Origin: Chloroflexota bacterium
GTDB lineage: Bacteria; Chloroflexota; UBA6077; FW602-bin22; CADDYW01
Assembly: GCA_021324795.1 (NCBI GenBank)
Contig: JAJPIK010000039.1
Coordinates: 1 to 40,820 of the forward strand
DNA length: 40,820 nucleotides
Direction of reading: 5' to 3'
How positions within the stretch are numbered: position 1 is the first letter of the stretch; every line of letters starts with the position of its first letter. The notes under the pieces were generated by a model. It worked only from the letters and a program-made list of their open reading frames with translations. It was not told where the DNA came from and did not search any database. Made by a program: the position numbers and the translations under genes. Below, in pieces: positions 22,834-31,080 of the stretch.

Positions 22834-23748
22834 TTGAATTCTGATCTGCACAGCGCGATGAAGGTCGGCATTGTGCAATTCATGGCCTTCCCTGAGACGA
22901 TGGGGGGGAAGGGCCCGGTCCTCGAGACGATTTCTCAGATCGCCGAAGACGAATTCTTCGGCGCGATCGAGATTACCTCGATCGCCGATCCCGCCGTCCG
23001 CGCCGACGTCGCCCGCCTCTTGAAGAGCGCCCACATGGTCGTTGGCTATGGTGGTCAGCCAATCCAATTGAGCGGGAAGCTCGACGTGAACTCACTCGAC
23101 CGCGAACAGCGCCAGAAGGCGATCGATCGTCTCAAGCTCGCTATCGACGAAGCCTACGAGCTTGGCGCGCAGCGTTTTGCGATCTTGAGCGGCCCATACC
23201 CGGGCCCCGAACACGAAAGCGAGGCCTTCAAGTTGCTCGTCGACTCGCTCGATCAGCTTTGCTCCTACGCCGAGAGCAAGGGCTCCATGGGCGTGGTCAT
23301 CGAGACATTCGACCGGACGATTGACAAGAAATCGCTGATTGGCCCTAATGCCCTGGCGGTTGAACTCTCGACGGCGGTACGCCGTCAGCATCCGACCTTT
23401 GGCCTCATGCTCGACTTGAGCCATCTGCCACTGCAGTTCGAAACATCCGAACAGGCACTAATGACCGCTCGTGACCATCTCGTCCACGCTCACATCGGCA
23501 ACTGCGTCGTCAAGGACCGTAATCACCCGTTGTACGGTGATCTCCATCCGCGATTTGGCGTGGACGGTGGCGAGAATGACGTGCCGGAGCTGGTCGAGTA
23601 CCTGCGAGTCCTCCGACAGATTGGCTACATCGCCGATGGCAAGCAGAACGTGGTCGCCTTCGAAGTTCGTCCCCACCAGGGTGATACCTCGGCGGCGGTC
23701 ATTGCCAACGCCAAGCGCACTCTGCTCGAAGCCTGGGCTCGACTGTAA
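22834..23748 (+). CDS. Xylose-isomerase-like TIM-barrel protein (sugar isomerase/epimerase)
   Basis: A 304-residue member of the AP-endonuclease-2/xylose-isomerase-like family, which isomerises or epimerises sugars using a metal. Likely metal ligands are E157 (VVIETFD), D194 (LMLDLSHL), H220 (HAHIGNC) and E277 (AFEVRPH). The start is TTG at 22834, chosen because a perfect AGGAGG lies 6 nt upstream; the first ATG is eight codons in. A repressible-looking promoter precedes it. The second member of the same superfamily lies nearby on the other strand at 24236-24988. Substrate unknown. Confidence 0.83.
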   Translation: MNSDLHSAMKVGIVQFMAFPETMGGKGPVLETISQIAEDEFFGAIEITSIADPAVRADVARLLKSAHMVVGYGGQPIQLSGKLDVNSLDREQRQKAIDRLKLAIDEAYELGAQRFAILSGPYPGPEHESEAFKLLVDSLDQLCSYAESKGSMGVVIETFDRTIDKKSLIGPNALAVELSTAVRRQHPTFGLMLDLSHLPLQFETSEQALMTARDHLVHAHIGNCVVKDRNHPLYGDLHPRFGVDGGENDVPELVEYLRVLRQIGYIADGKQNVVAFEVRPHQGDTSAAVIANAKRTLLEAWARL

Positions 23749-23753
23749 GCTCG

Positions 23754-24200
23754 ATGGCTCGACCACTTGCTCACCTGGTCGTCTCGACCGGTCTGGCTAC
23801 CCTGCAGTGGATCCAGACCGGCCGACTGGCGCCAACAATTGCCCCCTTGATCAGCGGGTTCTTGATCGACGGGGACCATCTGGTCGATTTCGCCCGTTAC
23901 CAGGCGAGCGGGCGCAAAAGCGAAGGACGGATCGTGTTGCCTTTGCACGGCTGGGAGTACGCGATTCTGCTCTTTCTTGTCCGTCGGATTCTCGGGAAAC
24001 AGATAATCGACGGCTTACTCCTAGGCTACGTCGGTCACCTCGTCGTCGACCAGATCACGAACACGACCACTCATCCTCTGACCTACTTCCTGAGCTTTCG
24101 CTGGTGGCGCGGCTTTCCTTCAAATCTCTTTACCCACACGAGCGAGGCGCACGTCGATTGGATGAACGGCTCGCTGACTGAGCTCTGGAAGCATTTCTAA
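23754..24200 (+). CDS. Small membrane protein with metal-hydrolase-like His/Asp motifs
   Basis: A 148-residue protein with three or four hydrophobic segments (about 5-20, 26-40, 66-80, 85-100). Conserved-looking polar residues sit at membrane edges: AHLVVS near the start, FLIDGDHLVDF (D39, D42), LHGWEY and GYVGHLVVDQITN (H94, D98). This pattern resembles the YdjM/DUF457 group of inner-membrane metal-dependent hydrolase-like proteins, whose activity is not established. It begins 5 nt after the TIM-barrel gene without its own ribosome binding site, so translation is probably coupled. Confidence 0.6.
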   Translation: MARPLAHLVVSTGLATLQWIQTGRLAPTIAPLISGFLIDGDHLVDFARYQASGRKSEGRIVLPLHGWEYAILLFLVRRILGKQIIDGLLLGYVGHLVVDQITNTTTHPLTYFLSFRWWRGFPSNLFTHTSEAHVDWMNGSLTELWKHF

Positions 24201-24235
24201 GGTTGGGAAAGGAACCAGCACGAAGCCTGCGGTCT

Positions 24236-24988
24236 CTAAACCTTGCCCCACTCCTTGAGATGACGGAAGCTGATCGCGACGCTCTCGAGGGGCAAGCGGG
24301 CGCAGCGATCCTGCTCGACGACGTACTGCTCTGCCTGGGTCGTCGCCGCGAAGATCGGCCCAAAATCAATCTTCCCCTCGCCGATCTCGGCGAACGTGGG
24401 CGTCGGTCCATGGGTCATGTCCTTGATATGGACGAGGGGCCAGCGACCGACGCTGCGGGCGAGCCAGGCCAGCGGATCTTCATTGGCGTAGACGATCCAA
24501 TAGACGTCTGGCTCCCAATTGACGTAGGACGGATCGGTCTCGTCCAGAATGATGTCCATCCCGGTCCGATCGCCGAATCTTTGAAACTCGAACGCGTGGG
24601 AGTGGTAGGAAAAGCGAGCGCCAAGCTCCTGGCAGCGGCGACCGATCTGGTTCAGCGCAGCGGCTGCCCGGTGAAAACCGGCTTCGTCAGTTCGAAATTC
24701 TTGCGGTAAGGAAGGGCAGACGAGATCCCGATTACCGACCGTGAGGTTGAACTCAGCTTCGGATTCGAGCGCGTCGTGGAGCAGATTCCAGCCCACGTGC
24801 GCACCAACCGCCTTCATCCCAAGCTCGGCAAGCAAGCCTCGCATCGCCGTGCGGTCGAGACCACCGTAGCCCGCGAATTCGACCGCTTGGTAGCCAATCG
24901 CGGCAATCTTACGAAACGTCCCGACGAAGTCGGCGCGCATGTCATCACGCACCGTGTACATCTGCAACGCAATTCCTGGTTGGGACAT
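24236..24988 (-). CDS. Sugar phosphate isomerase/epimerase family protein
   Basis: A 250-residue TIM barrel of the AP-endonuclease-2 superfamily. Motifs: ALQMYTVRDDMRADFVGTFRKIAAIGYQAVEFAGYGG at the N-terminus, YHSHAFEF (H129, H131), EPDVYWIVYANED (D161), VHIKDMTHG (H187, D190) and EIGEGKIDFGPIF (E201). This order is typical of IolE/IolH-like and related sugar isomerases. AGGAGA lies 9 nt before the ATG at 24988. It converges on the small membrane-protein gene with 35 bp between stops. It may serve the same sugar route as the enolase/SDR operon and the isomerase at 22834, but no direct link is visible. Confidence 0.85.
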   Translation of the reverse strand: MSQPGIALQMYTVRDDMRADFVGTFRKIAAIGYQAVEFAGYGGLDRTAMRGLLAELGMKAVGAHVGWNLLHDALESEAEFNLTVGNRDLVCPSLPQEFRTDEAGFHRAAAALNQIGRRCQELGARFSYHSHAFEFQRFGDRTGMDIILDETDPSYVNWEPDVYWIVYANEDPLAWLARSVGRWPLVHIKDMTHGPTPTFAEIGEGKIDFGPIFAATTQAEQYVVEQDRCARLPLESVAISFRHLKEWGKV

Positions 24989-25160
24989 GAGATCTGCTTC
25001 TCCTACTCAAGACGTATCGTCAATTTTGCCCCGGTATCCTACGCCTTCGCATTCACGAATGCAATTCATTCCACGCTCGTGCTATCTCCCGAAATGACTG
25101 CGCTCGTCTCTCGGAGTACAATGATGCTATCGAGCCGCAGTGAGGCAACACAACGGAAGG

Positions 25161-25988
25161 ATGGCTAAGCCCAATTCTCCCCAATCGATGGCGCCGGTGA
25201 TCCCACATCCCTCGGCGACCGTTATCCTGGTCAGACCCGCCGCGAGTGATTTTGAGATCTTCATGGTCCGGCGTAGCGCGGAACAGTCATTTGGCAATGT
25301 CTACGTCTTCCCGGGCGGAGTGGTCCGCCCCGACGACGCCGCGGAGATCTCGACTGATCGTGATTTCAGTGCCGCCGACGCCCTCAGCGCTTTGACCGTT
25401 CGCGGTGGTCGGCCTCCGTCGGACGCGCGACAAGCGCTGGCGATCTGGCGCGCTGCGCTTCGGGAGCTTTTCGAAGAAGCTGGCGTGCTGCTCGCGACCA
25501 CCGCGGAGGGACAACCATTGACGATGCTCCCCGCGGTAGCAGAACGTTTTGCCCAGGCCCGACCGGCACTCCAGGCAGGTCAGCTTAGCCTTGGCGAGCT
25601 CGTCGCCCGTGAGCAACTATCCTTGAGCTACCGTGGACTCACCTATTTTTCGCACTGGATCACCCCGGCCCCGCTTCCACGACGCTACGACACCCGCTTT
25701 TTCGTCGCGCGCATGCCCGAGGGTCAGGATGCCCTGCACTGCCAGATTGAAACCACTGACGGTCGCTGGATCCGCCCGGCCGATGCTCTGGCGGGCGCCG
25801 CCGATGGTACCTTTCCGGCCGTCTTCCCGACTCGGATGCACCTGGCTCGGCTGAGCCAATACGCATCGATCGAATCTCTGCTTGACTTCGCCGCGAGCAA
25901 GTCGATTCGCACTGTCGAGCTGGCACAACCGCCGGCCGACGAACGTCGGGTCTCAGTGGGCGATCAGGAGGTAGACGAGTGCTGGTAA
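25161..25988 (+). CDS. NUDIX hydrolase, NUDT7/NUDT19-like
   Basis: A 275-residue NUDIX protein. The first strands (ATVILVRPAASDFEIFMVRRS, VYVFPGGVV) lead into a split Nudix box: the glycine part is separated by an insertion from RELFEEAGVLL (101-111), which carries the metal-binding glutamates. Such an insertion is characteristic of the coenzyme-A diphosphatase-like NUDT19 group. The C-terminus has ITPAPLPRRYDTRFFVARMP. The frame is open from a GTG at 25140; the ATG at 25161 with GGAA close by is preferred. The next gene overlaps its end by 10 nt. Confidence 0.87.
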   Translation: MAKPNSPQSMAPVIPHPSATVILVRPAASDFEIFMVRRSAEQSFGNVYVFPGGVVRPDDAAEISTDRDFSAADALSALTVRGGRPPSDARQALAIWRAALRELFEEAGVLLATTAEGQPLTMLPAVAERFAQARPALQAGQLSLGELVAREQLSLSYRGLTYFSHWITPAPLPRRYDTRFFVARMPEGQDALHCQIETTDGRWIRPADALAGAADGTFPAVFPTRMHLARLSQYASIESLLDFAASKSIRTVELAQPPADERRVSVGDQEVDECW

Positions 25989-26779
25989 CGCCCGGAGTTC
26001 AGGTCATCCGCGCCGCGAACCCTTCGCCAATGACCGGCGAAGGGACGAACACCTACGTCGTGGGGGAACAGCAGATCATCGTCATCGATCCGGGTCCAGT
26101 TCTCCCCGCTCACGTCGAGCAGATCCTGAGCGCGGCCCAGCGAAGTGGAGGTCGGATTACCGCCCTGCTGGTAACCCACCAGCATTCGGATCATCTGCCG
26201 GCCGCCTATACGCTCAAGCAGCGCACTGGTGCGCCGATTCTCGCCCACCCCAGCGTCCCGGGGGTTGATCGTGCGCTCGACGATGGAGCAACCGTGGCGA
26301 GTGAGCTCGGCGAGATCGCGATCTTGTCGACACCGGGGCATGCTGACGATCATCTCTCCTTCTGGCTGGCAAGTCAACGCCTATTGTTCGCCGGCGACCT
26401 CGTCGCGGGTGTTGGTACGGTCGTCCTCAGCTCGAGCCCGGGCGCTTTGAGCGCATACCTGGCCTCGCTCCGTCGTCTGATCTCTCTGGGCCCGTTGACA
26501 ATTCTACCTGGCCACGGCCCGATCGTCCCCAACGGCGTTGCCCGTGTACAGTCCTACCTCGATCACCGCGCCGAACGCGATCGGCAGATCCTTACGGCTT
26601 TGGCGGGAGGTCCGCGCAGCGTCGACGAGATCGTCGCGCGGGTCTACCCGGACCTGCGGCCCGAGCTCCGGTCAATGGCTGGGCGGAACGTCAGCGCCCA
26701 CCTGGAGCATCTACGCGAGGCTGGCCTCGTCGAACGACGCGGCGAAAACTGGTCACGAAACAATCAAACGCTGAGCTGA
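25979..26779 (+). CDS. Metallo-beta-lactamase-fold hydrolase, LACTB2-like
   Basis: A 266-residue two-zinc hydrolase. Metal ligands: THQHSDH (H67, H69, D71, H72), the later STPGHADDH, FAGDLV and PGHGPIV. After the beta-lactamase fold comes a winged-helix tail (RSVDEIVARVYPDL, VSAHLEHLREAGLVERRG), the arrangement of LACTB2-type proteins, some of which cleave RNA or hydrolyse thioesters. The start GTG at 25979 overlaps the NUDIX stop and has GGAGG about 7 nt upstream. The overlap with a CoA-type NUDIX gene suggests joint turnover of acyl-CoA or nucleotide compounds (inference). Confidence 0.9.
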   Translation: MLVTPGVQVIRAANPSPMTGEGTNTYVVGEQQIIVIDPGPVLPAHVEQILSAAQRSGGRITALLVTHQHSDHLPAAYTLKQRTGAPILAHPSVPGVDRALDDGATVASELGEIAILSTPGHADDHLSFWLASQRLLFAGDLVAGVGTVVLSSSPGALSAYLASLRRLISLGPLTILPGHGPIVPNGVARVQSYLDHRAERDRQILTALAGGPRSVDEIVARVYPDLRPELRSMAGRNVSAHLEHLREAGLVERRGENWSRNNQTLS

Positions 26780-26791
26780 AAGGAGGGAGCT

Positions 26792-27130
26792 ATGCTTTAC
26801 GAGCTCCGTAGTTACTGGATTGAACCGTCCCTGCTCGTGCAGTACATGGCGTGGGCACGAGACAAAGCCCAACCACTGCAGCGCGAAAAATATGGATTTC
26901 GGGTGATCGGATTCTGGCGGGTTGGCGATTCCGAGGGAACGACAACGTCAGACGACCCAAACGTCGTGTGGATGTGCGCCTGGAATGATCGTGCCGAACG
27001 AGATCGGGTGTGGAACGAGCTGCGATCGTCAGCCGACTGGGCAGCAATCCGCGAAGGCCTGCCCAATTTTCATCGTCGGCCGGGCAACGTCAAGTTTCTC
27101 GAGGCGATGAGCTGGTCACCACTCCAATGA
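26792..27130 (+). CDS. NIPSNAP family protein
   Basis: A 112-residue alpha/beta-barrel protein matching the NIPSNAP family: it opens MLYELRSYWIEPS, has GFRVIGFWRVGDSEG, VVWMCAWNDRAERDRVWNELRSSADW and ends KFLEAMSWSP. Family members are dimeric and lack an agreed biochemical activity. A textbook ribosome binding site (AAAGGAGG) precedes the ATG, 12 nt after the stop of the metallo-beta-lactamase gene, making it the third gene of that operon. Confidence 0.88.
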   Translation: MLYELRSYWIEPSLLVQYMAWARDKAQPLQREKYGFRVIGFWRVGDSEGTTTSDDPNVVWMCAWNDRAERDRVWNELRSSADWAAIREGLPNFHRRPGNVKFLEAMSWSPLQ

Positions 27131-27178
27131 CAAGGGCACCAGGGATCGATTGAGCTGGCGCTGAGCGGGCCCCTCACC

Positions 27179-27198
27179 CCGTCGGCTGAAGCCGACGG
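27179..27198. repeat. Short palindrome after the NUDIX-MBL-NIPSNAP operon
   Basis: CCGTCGGCT and AGCCGACGG are separated by two bases (GA), preceded by CCCTCACCCC. It is followed by an A-run, not a T-run, on the plus strand, so it is not a canonical terminator for the operon to its left; a dispersed palindromic repeat is more likely. Confidence 0.55.
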
Positions 27199-27282
27199 AA
27201 AAAATGCCGACTCGATGTATTTAATCGGTCGCACACGTTGAGGAAAAGTTGAGAATTGGTCCAAATTTGGTTGTTTCGACTA

Positions 27283-27310
27283 TTGACTGATTGTGCTAGA
27301 TCTGTATAAT
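27283..27310 (+). promoter_or_regulatory. Promoter of the polysaccharide locus
   Basis: TTGACT (27283-27288) and a perfect TATAAT (27305-27310) with 16-nt spacing. Transcription would start near 27317, upstream of the ops-like site and about 485 nt before the first gene. Confidence 0.7.
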
Positions 27311-27358
27311 TCGAGACGGTTACGCACAAGTTGAGCCGAGGTTAGACGTACCGTCCAC

Positions 27359-27371
27359 GGCGGTAGCCTGC
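27359..27371 (+). promoter_or_regulatory. ops-like element (RfaH/NusG-paralog recruitment site)
   Basis: GGCGGTAGCCTGC differs by one base from the enterobacterial ops consensus GGCGGTAGCGTGC as I recall it. It lies about 45 nt into the predicted transcript of a long polysaccharide operon, which is where ops sites function: they pause RNA polymerase and recruit RfaH for antitermination. Function here is inferred from match and position only; RfaH itself is a proteobacterial protein. Confidence 0.4.
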
Positions 27372-27726
27372 CCAGCGCACCATGTGCAGTTACCTTCCTG
27401 GTCGTGGAGACCAAGCGCGTCTCCCAACCTTGTTTCTCCCCTGATCGCGCACGACGACGTGCTGCATATGCACCGACGCAGAAAAGCTGCTCGGATCTAT
27501 TGCTCGAATCTGCCATTGGCGTCGTACGCGCCCTCTGCTGCCGCGATACCCTTTCCCGGCACCTGACTTGACCCAGTGGCTCCGTGCCAACAGTGGCCTC
27601 ACAAGGGACCGACGTTCTCTTCTAACCTGGCTGACAATAGCTCGTTATTCTACCTGCTCTCAAGGTGAAGAGTGGCGGTGCCGCCACCATCACGACGGTC
27701 TGTTTTCGTTCTTTTTCCCTTTTTCG

Positions 27727-27755
27727 ACTGGCCCGCGTGGCTGGCGTGGGCCAGT
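27727..27755 (+). promoter_or_regulatory. Stem-loop in the leader, 46 nt before the HTH gene
   Basis: ACTGGCCC (27727-27734) pairs perfectly with GGGCCAGT (27748-27755). T-runs lie before, not after, the stem, so it is not a plain terminator; a processing or attenuation structure is possible. Confidence 0.4.
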
Positions 27756-27801
27756 TGGAGCATCAGGCTTTCGTCACGTCACGCGACGTGGTAGGAGAAG
27801 G

Positions 27802-28002
27802 ATGGTGGCAAATCAAGAAACACGCGACGACGCACTCATGACCATTCGCGAAGCGGCTGACTATCTCCGCTGCAGCCGTGCGACTGTTTTTCGGTTTCTG
27901 CAGCGCGGGCAGCTCATCGGCTTCAAGGTCGGACAAAAGACCGTTGTCTACGCGCGCGACGTTAAGCAGCTCGTGCGGGCACGCGAGCCGACCCAGAAGT
28001 AG
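27802..28002 (+). CDS. Small helix-turn-helix protein, excisionase/MerR-like (HTH_17)
   Basis: A 66-residue DNA-binding protein: MTIREAADYLRCSRATVFRFLQRGQLIGFKVGQKTVVYARDVKQLV is a complete winged HTH of the excisionase type, in which the first helices choose the site and the R/K-rich wing follows. Family members include phage excisionases and BldC-like regulators. AGGAG is 4 nt before the ATG at 27802. There is no integrase nearby, so it is more likely a regulator of the polysaccharide genes that follow than a recombination factor (inference). Confidence 0.8.
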   Translation: MVANQETRDDALMTIREAADYLRCSRATVFRFLQRGQLIGFKVGQKTVVYARDVKQLVRAREPTQK

Positions 28003-28132
28003 GTGTGTCCTAATTGCCAAGCATTCTCTTTCCCAAGATTCATGGGCGTGATTATCCGAACGGAAAGAACTTTATTCTATCGACCGATCGCTTATTACCA
28101 CGGCACAGCTTCTTTTTCTGGAGGACCTAGAC

Positions 28133-29887
28133 GTGGAGCTACGCGAACTTTGGCTAACGCTTCAGCGTTGGCTATGGCTGATTCTGCTGGGCATCGCCGT
28201 GAGCTCCGGGGCAGCATACGTCTATTCCCGGCGCATTCCTCCAACATACCAGGCCTCATCGACGTTGCTGGTCAATCAGGGGCAATCACCGAGCACTCTC
28301 GATTACGGCACGCTCGTCACGAGCCAGCGCGTCGCTCAGACCGACGTCGAGCTCATCCGCCGTCGGCCGGTCCTGGACGTCGCCATCCAGCAACTGCACC
28401 TGCCCTACGGTCCGGATGCGCTGGCGAAAAAGATCACCGTCTCGGTGGTCGAGAACACGAATCTGATCGAGATCACCGCGACGGACCACGATCCGCGACT
28501 GGTGCGCGATATCGCCAACGCAGTTGCCCAGGCGTTCATCGACTACAACCGCCAGGACGTCGGAGAGCAAACGTCGCAAGCCCAGCAGACGATCCAGCAG
28601 CAGCTCGCCCAGGTTCAGCAGCAGATCGCCGACACGGCCTTGAAGCTCGACCTGGCCAAGAGGGCGAATAGCTCATCAGTCGACGTCTCGCTCCTCCAAG
28701 CCTCACTGAATCAGTATCAATCAACGTACTCGGGCCTGGTCGCCGCTGAGCAATCGCTGACGGTTTCCGAAGGACAGGCCGTCAACTCGGTACGGATCGC
28801 CGAGCCGGCGGTGCTCCCGCAGACGCCGATCGGCCCTAATACTCAGACCAACGTGTTGATTGCCGCGTTCGCCGGTTTGGCGATCGCTTTGGTCATCGCT
28901 TTCGTCTATGAGTATCTCGACGATACCGTCAAGACGTCCGAGGATGTCACCGCTGCGGTTGGTCTGCCCACCCTCGCTGCGATCAGTCGTAGCCATCCGG
29001 AGCTGACGGAGCGTCGAGTGATTACTCCTGACGATCGCTCACCGTTCACCGAAGCTTACCGGGTTCTCCGAACCAACATCGAGTTCGCCGCGCTGGCAAA
29101 TCCACCGAAGACGCTGCTGGTCACCAGCGCGAATCCGGGCGAAGGCAAGACGACGACGACCGCTAATCTGGCCATCGTGATGGCGCAAACCGGTCGCCGC
29201 GTCGTCGTGGTCGATGCAGACCTGCGCCGGCCGATGCTCCAACAAGTGTTCAACTGCATCTCAGACAAAGGACTGACGACACTCCTTTTGAACCACCAGA
29301 TGCCAGCCGAGGAATGTCTTCAGGAAACCCCTTACCCGAATCTACGCGTGCTGCCCAGCGGTCCATTGCCTCCGAATCCCGCCGAGCTCCTTGGCTCCGA
29401 GGCAATGATTGGAGTGATCGAGCGTCTCTTGCGCACCTGTGACCTTGTCATCTTTGACAGCTCACCGATCCAAGCCGTCGCCGACCCGGCCATTCTCGCT
29501 GCCAAGGTCGACGCCGTCGTTCTGATCGCCGACGCCGGGAATACCCGACCGGGCGTTCTGCAGCGCGCTGTCGAGACGATCTCTCGGGCCAACACGCGGA
29601 TTCTCGGAGTCGCCCTCAACAAGATCGACACGCGCTCGCGCAGCTATTACTACTCCTATTACCGACACTATTACAGCGGCTACAGCCATGCGCATGGTCA
29701 AAACGGCAAGAGTGGCAAGAGTAATGGTAAGCCCGATGGCAAAACCGTGGTCGCTATCGGGGCCAACGGCGCCGTTGGGGACAATAGTCACGTCTCCAGT
29801 CACCATCGCCGATCGTCGATTAACCTTGGGATTCTTCAGGCCCTAGACGGCGTCCGCGACCGGTTTAACCGGCGCAATCACGGCTGA
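28133..29887 (+). CDS. Polysaccharide co-polymerase fused to a bacterial tyrosine kinase (Wzz/BY-kinase)
   Basis: A 584-residue membrane protein controlling polysaccharide chain length and export. The Wzz domain begins with helix LWLILLGIAVSSGAAYVYS (about 15-33), then the VDVELIRRRPVLD region, a Gln-rich coiled coil (145-215) and the second helix (240-258). The cytoplasmic kinase has Walker A ANPGEGKT (333-340), Walker A' VVVVDADLRRP (357-366) and Walker B DLVIFDSSP (437-445). A C-terminal tyrosine cluster SYYYSYYRHYYSGYSH (504-519) is the autophosphorylation tail. The single-chain form is the proteobacterial-style arrangement (Wzc-like). An unusual Gly/Lys/Ser-rich and His-rich extension follows the cluster. 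Start is a GTG with GGAGG upstream. Confidence 0.93.
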   Translation: MELRELWLTLQRWLWLILLGIAVSSGAAYVYSRRIPPTYQASSTLLVNQGQSPSTLDYGTLVTSQRVAQTDVELIRRRPVLDVAIQQLHLPYGPDALAKKITVSVVENTNLIEITATDHDPRLVRDIANAVAQAFIDYNRQDVGEQTSQAQQTIQQQLAQVQQQIADTALKLDLAKRANSSSVDVSLLQASLNQYQSTYSGLVAAEQSLTVSEGQAVNSVRIAEPAVLPQTPIGPNTQTNVLIAAFAGLAIALVIAFVYEYLDDTVKTSEDVTAAVGLPTLAAISRSHPELTERRVITPDDRSPFTEAYRVLRTNIEFAALANPPKTLLVTSANPGEGKTTTTANLAIVMAQTGRRVVVVDADLRRPMLQQVFNCISDKGLTTLLLNHQMPAEECLQETPYPNLRVLPSGPLPPNPAELLGSEAMIGVIERLLRTCDLVIFDSSPIQAVADPAILAAKVDAVVLIADAGNTRPGVLQRAVETISRANTRILGVALNKIDTRSRSYYYSYYRHYYSGYSHAHGQNGKSGKSNGKPDGKTVVAIGANGAVGDNSHVSSHHRRSSINLGILQALDGVRDRFNRRNHG

Positions 29888-29960
29888 GCGCGGGTACCTG
29901 GCACTGACCATTCTCGCCCAGATGCGATTCGTGTTGATGTGGGAAAGGAGAAGCGACCTG

Positions 29961-30989
29961 ATGGAAAAGCAAGGTAAGGCACTCGTCACGGGGGCAGGCG
30001 GTTTCATTGGTCACCATCTGGTGACCTACCTGAAAAAGCAGGGGTACTGGGTGCGTGGCGTCGACCTGAAGCTCCCCGAGTACGGCCAGAGCGATGCCGA
30101 CGATTTCCTGGTTCTCGACCTGCGCCGCTGGGAGAGTTGTCTGCAGGCCACGGAAGGCGTCAACGACGTCTACGCGCTCGCCGCGGACATGGGCGGCATG
30201 GGCTTCATCTCGAGCCACCACGCCCAGATTCTCCACAACAACGCCTTGATCAACATCCACACGCTCGATGCGGCGCGCGAGAACGGCGTGCGCCGCTATT
30301 TCTATACCTCGTCAGCCTGTGTCTATCCAGAATACCGCCAGACCGAGGCGAACGTCATCCCACTCAAAGAAGAAGATGCCTATCCCGCCGCGCCGCAAGA
30401 CGCCTATGGCTGGGAGAAGCTGATCGTCGAGCGCCTCTGCCACCACTACCACGAGGATTATGGGCTGGCGACCCGAATCGTCCGCTTCCACAACATCTTC
30501 GGCCCCCTGGGCACCTGGGAAGGTGGGCGGGAAAAGGCCCCGGCGGCGATCTGCCGCAAGGTCGCCTTTGCCAAGCTCACCGGCGATCCCGAAATCGAGA
30601 TCTGGGGCGACGGCGAGCAAACCCGCTCTTTCTGCTACGTCGATGACTGTGTCACCGGCATCTACAAGCTCATGTGCTCGGACTACACCGAGCCGCTCAA
30701 CCTCGGCCAGGACCGCCTGGTAACGATCAACGAGCTTGCCGACATCGTCGCTAACATTGCCGGGGTCAAGATCGTCAAGAAGCACGTGCCGGGCCCGCAA
30801 GGAGTTCGCGGGCGCAACTCCGACAACACCCGCCTGCGCCAGGTGCTCGGCTGGGAGCCGGAGATCTCCCTGGAAGAGGGGCTGGCGCGGACGTATGCCT
30901 GGATCGAAAGGCAGGTTGCCGCGAAGATCCAGCACACCGAACGAGAGCTCACGCTCGCGCGAATGGGCGAAACCGTCGCACTAAGCTAG
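29961..30989 (+). CDS. GDP-mannose 3,5-epimerase-like SDR
   Basis: A 342-residue extended SDR. The NAD loop is VTGAGGFIGHHL (9-20). The features that single out GDP-mannose 3,5-epimerase are all visible: ADMGGMGFISSHH, SSACVYPEY with the catalytic Cys (C120), YGWEK (Y149, K153) and FHNIFGPLGTWEGGREKAPAAICRK with the second catalytic lysine (K192). The enzyme would convert GDP-D-mannose to GDP-L-galactose or GDP-L-gulose; it is best known from plant ascorbate synthesis. The frame is open from 29922; the ATG at 29961 is preferred because AAAGGAG lies about 10 nt upstream and the Rossmann strand begins at once. Other NDP-sugar epimerase activities cannot be excluded. Confidence 0.85.
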   Translation: MEKQGKALVTGAGGFIGHHLVTYLKKQGYWVRGVDLKLPEYGQSDADDFLVLDLRRWESCLQATEGVNDVYALAADMGGMGFISSHHAQILHNNALINIHTLDAARENGVRRYFYTSSACVYPEYRQTEANVIPLKEEDAYPAAPQDAYGWEKLIVERLCHHYHEDYGLATRIVRFHNIFGPLGTWEGGREKAPAAICRKVAFAKLTGDPEIEIWGDGEQTRSFCYVDDCVTGIYKLMCSDYTEPLNLGQDRLVTINELADIVANIAGVKIVKKHVPGPQGVRGRNSDNTRLRQVLGWEPEISLEEGLARTYAWIERQVAAKIQHTERELTLARMGETVALS

Positions 30990-31080
30990 GACACTTGACC
31001 AAACAATCAGAAGACTCCGAATAGTGCACTGGATTCGGCAAGCGTACTGGCGAGTACAGCGCTGAACACGGGCAGGTGAT

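Larger units (their letters stand above)
27131..27801. other. Intergenic region and long leader before the polysaccharide locus
   Basis: 671 bp without a convincing gene. In order: a short palindrome (27179-27198), a strong promoter (27283-27310), an ops-like element (27359-27371), a few very short frames without ribosome binding sites, a pyrimidine-rich stretch with T-runs (about 27700-27724), and an 8-bp stem-loop (27727-27755) shortly before the ribosome binding site of the HTH gene. The leader from promoter to first ATG is about 490 nt. Confidence 0.6.

Noticed and set aside
27179..27198. Palindrome as the terminator of the NUDIX-MBL-NIPSNAP operon
   Set aside because: An A-run, not a T-run, follows the stem on the transcribed strand and no gene on the other strand ends here.
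27574..27582. CAGTGGCTC as part of a JUMPstart element
   Set aside because: The nine-base match is in the wrong order and about 200 nt away relative to the ops-like site; a chance match is likely.
28003..28671. 222-codon plus-strand frame as a separate gene
   Set aside because: It is the antiphase shadow of the Wzz/BY-kinase gene, with an arginine/proline-rich translation.
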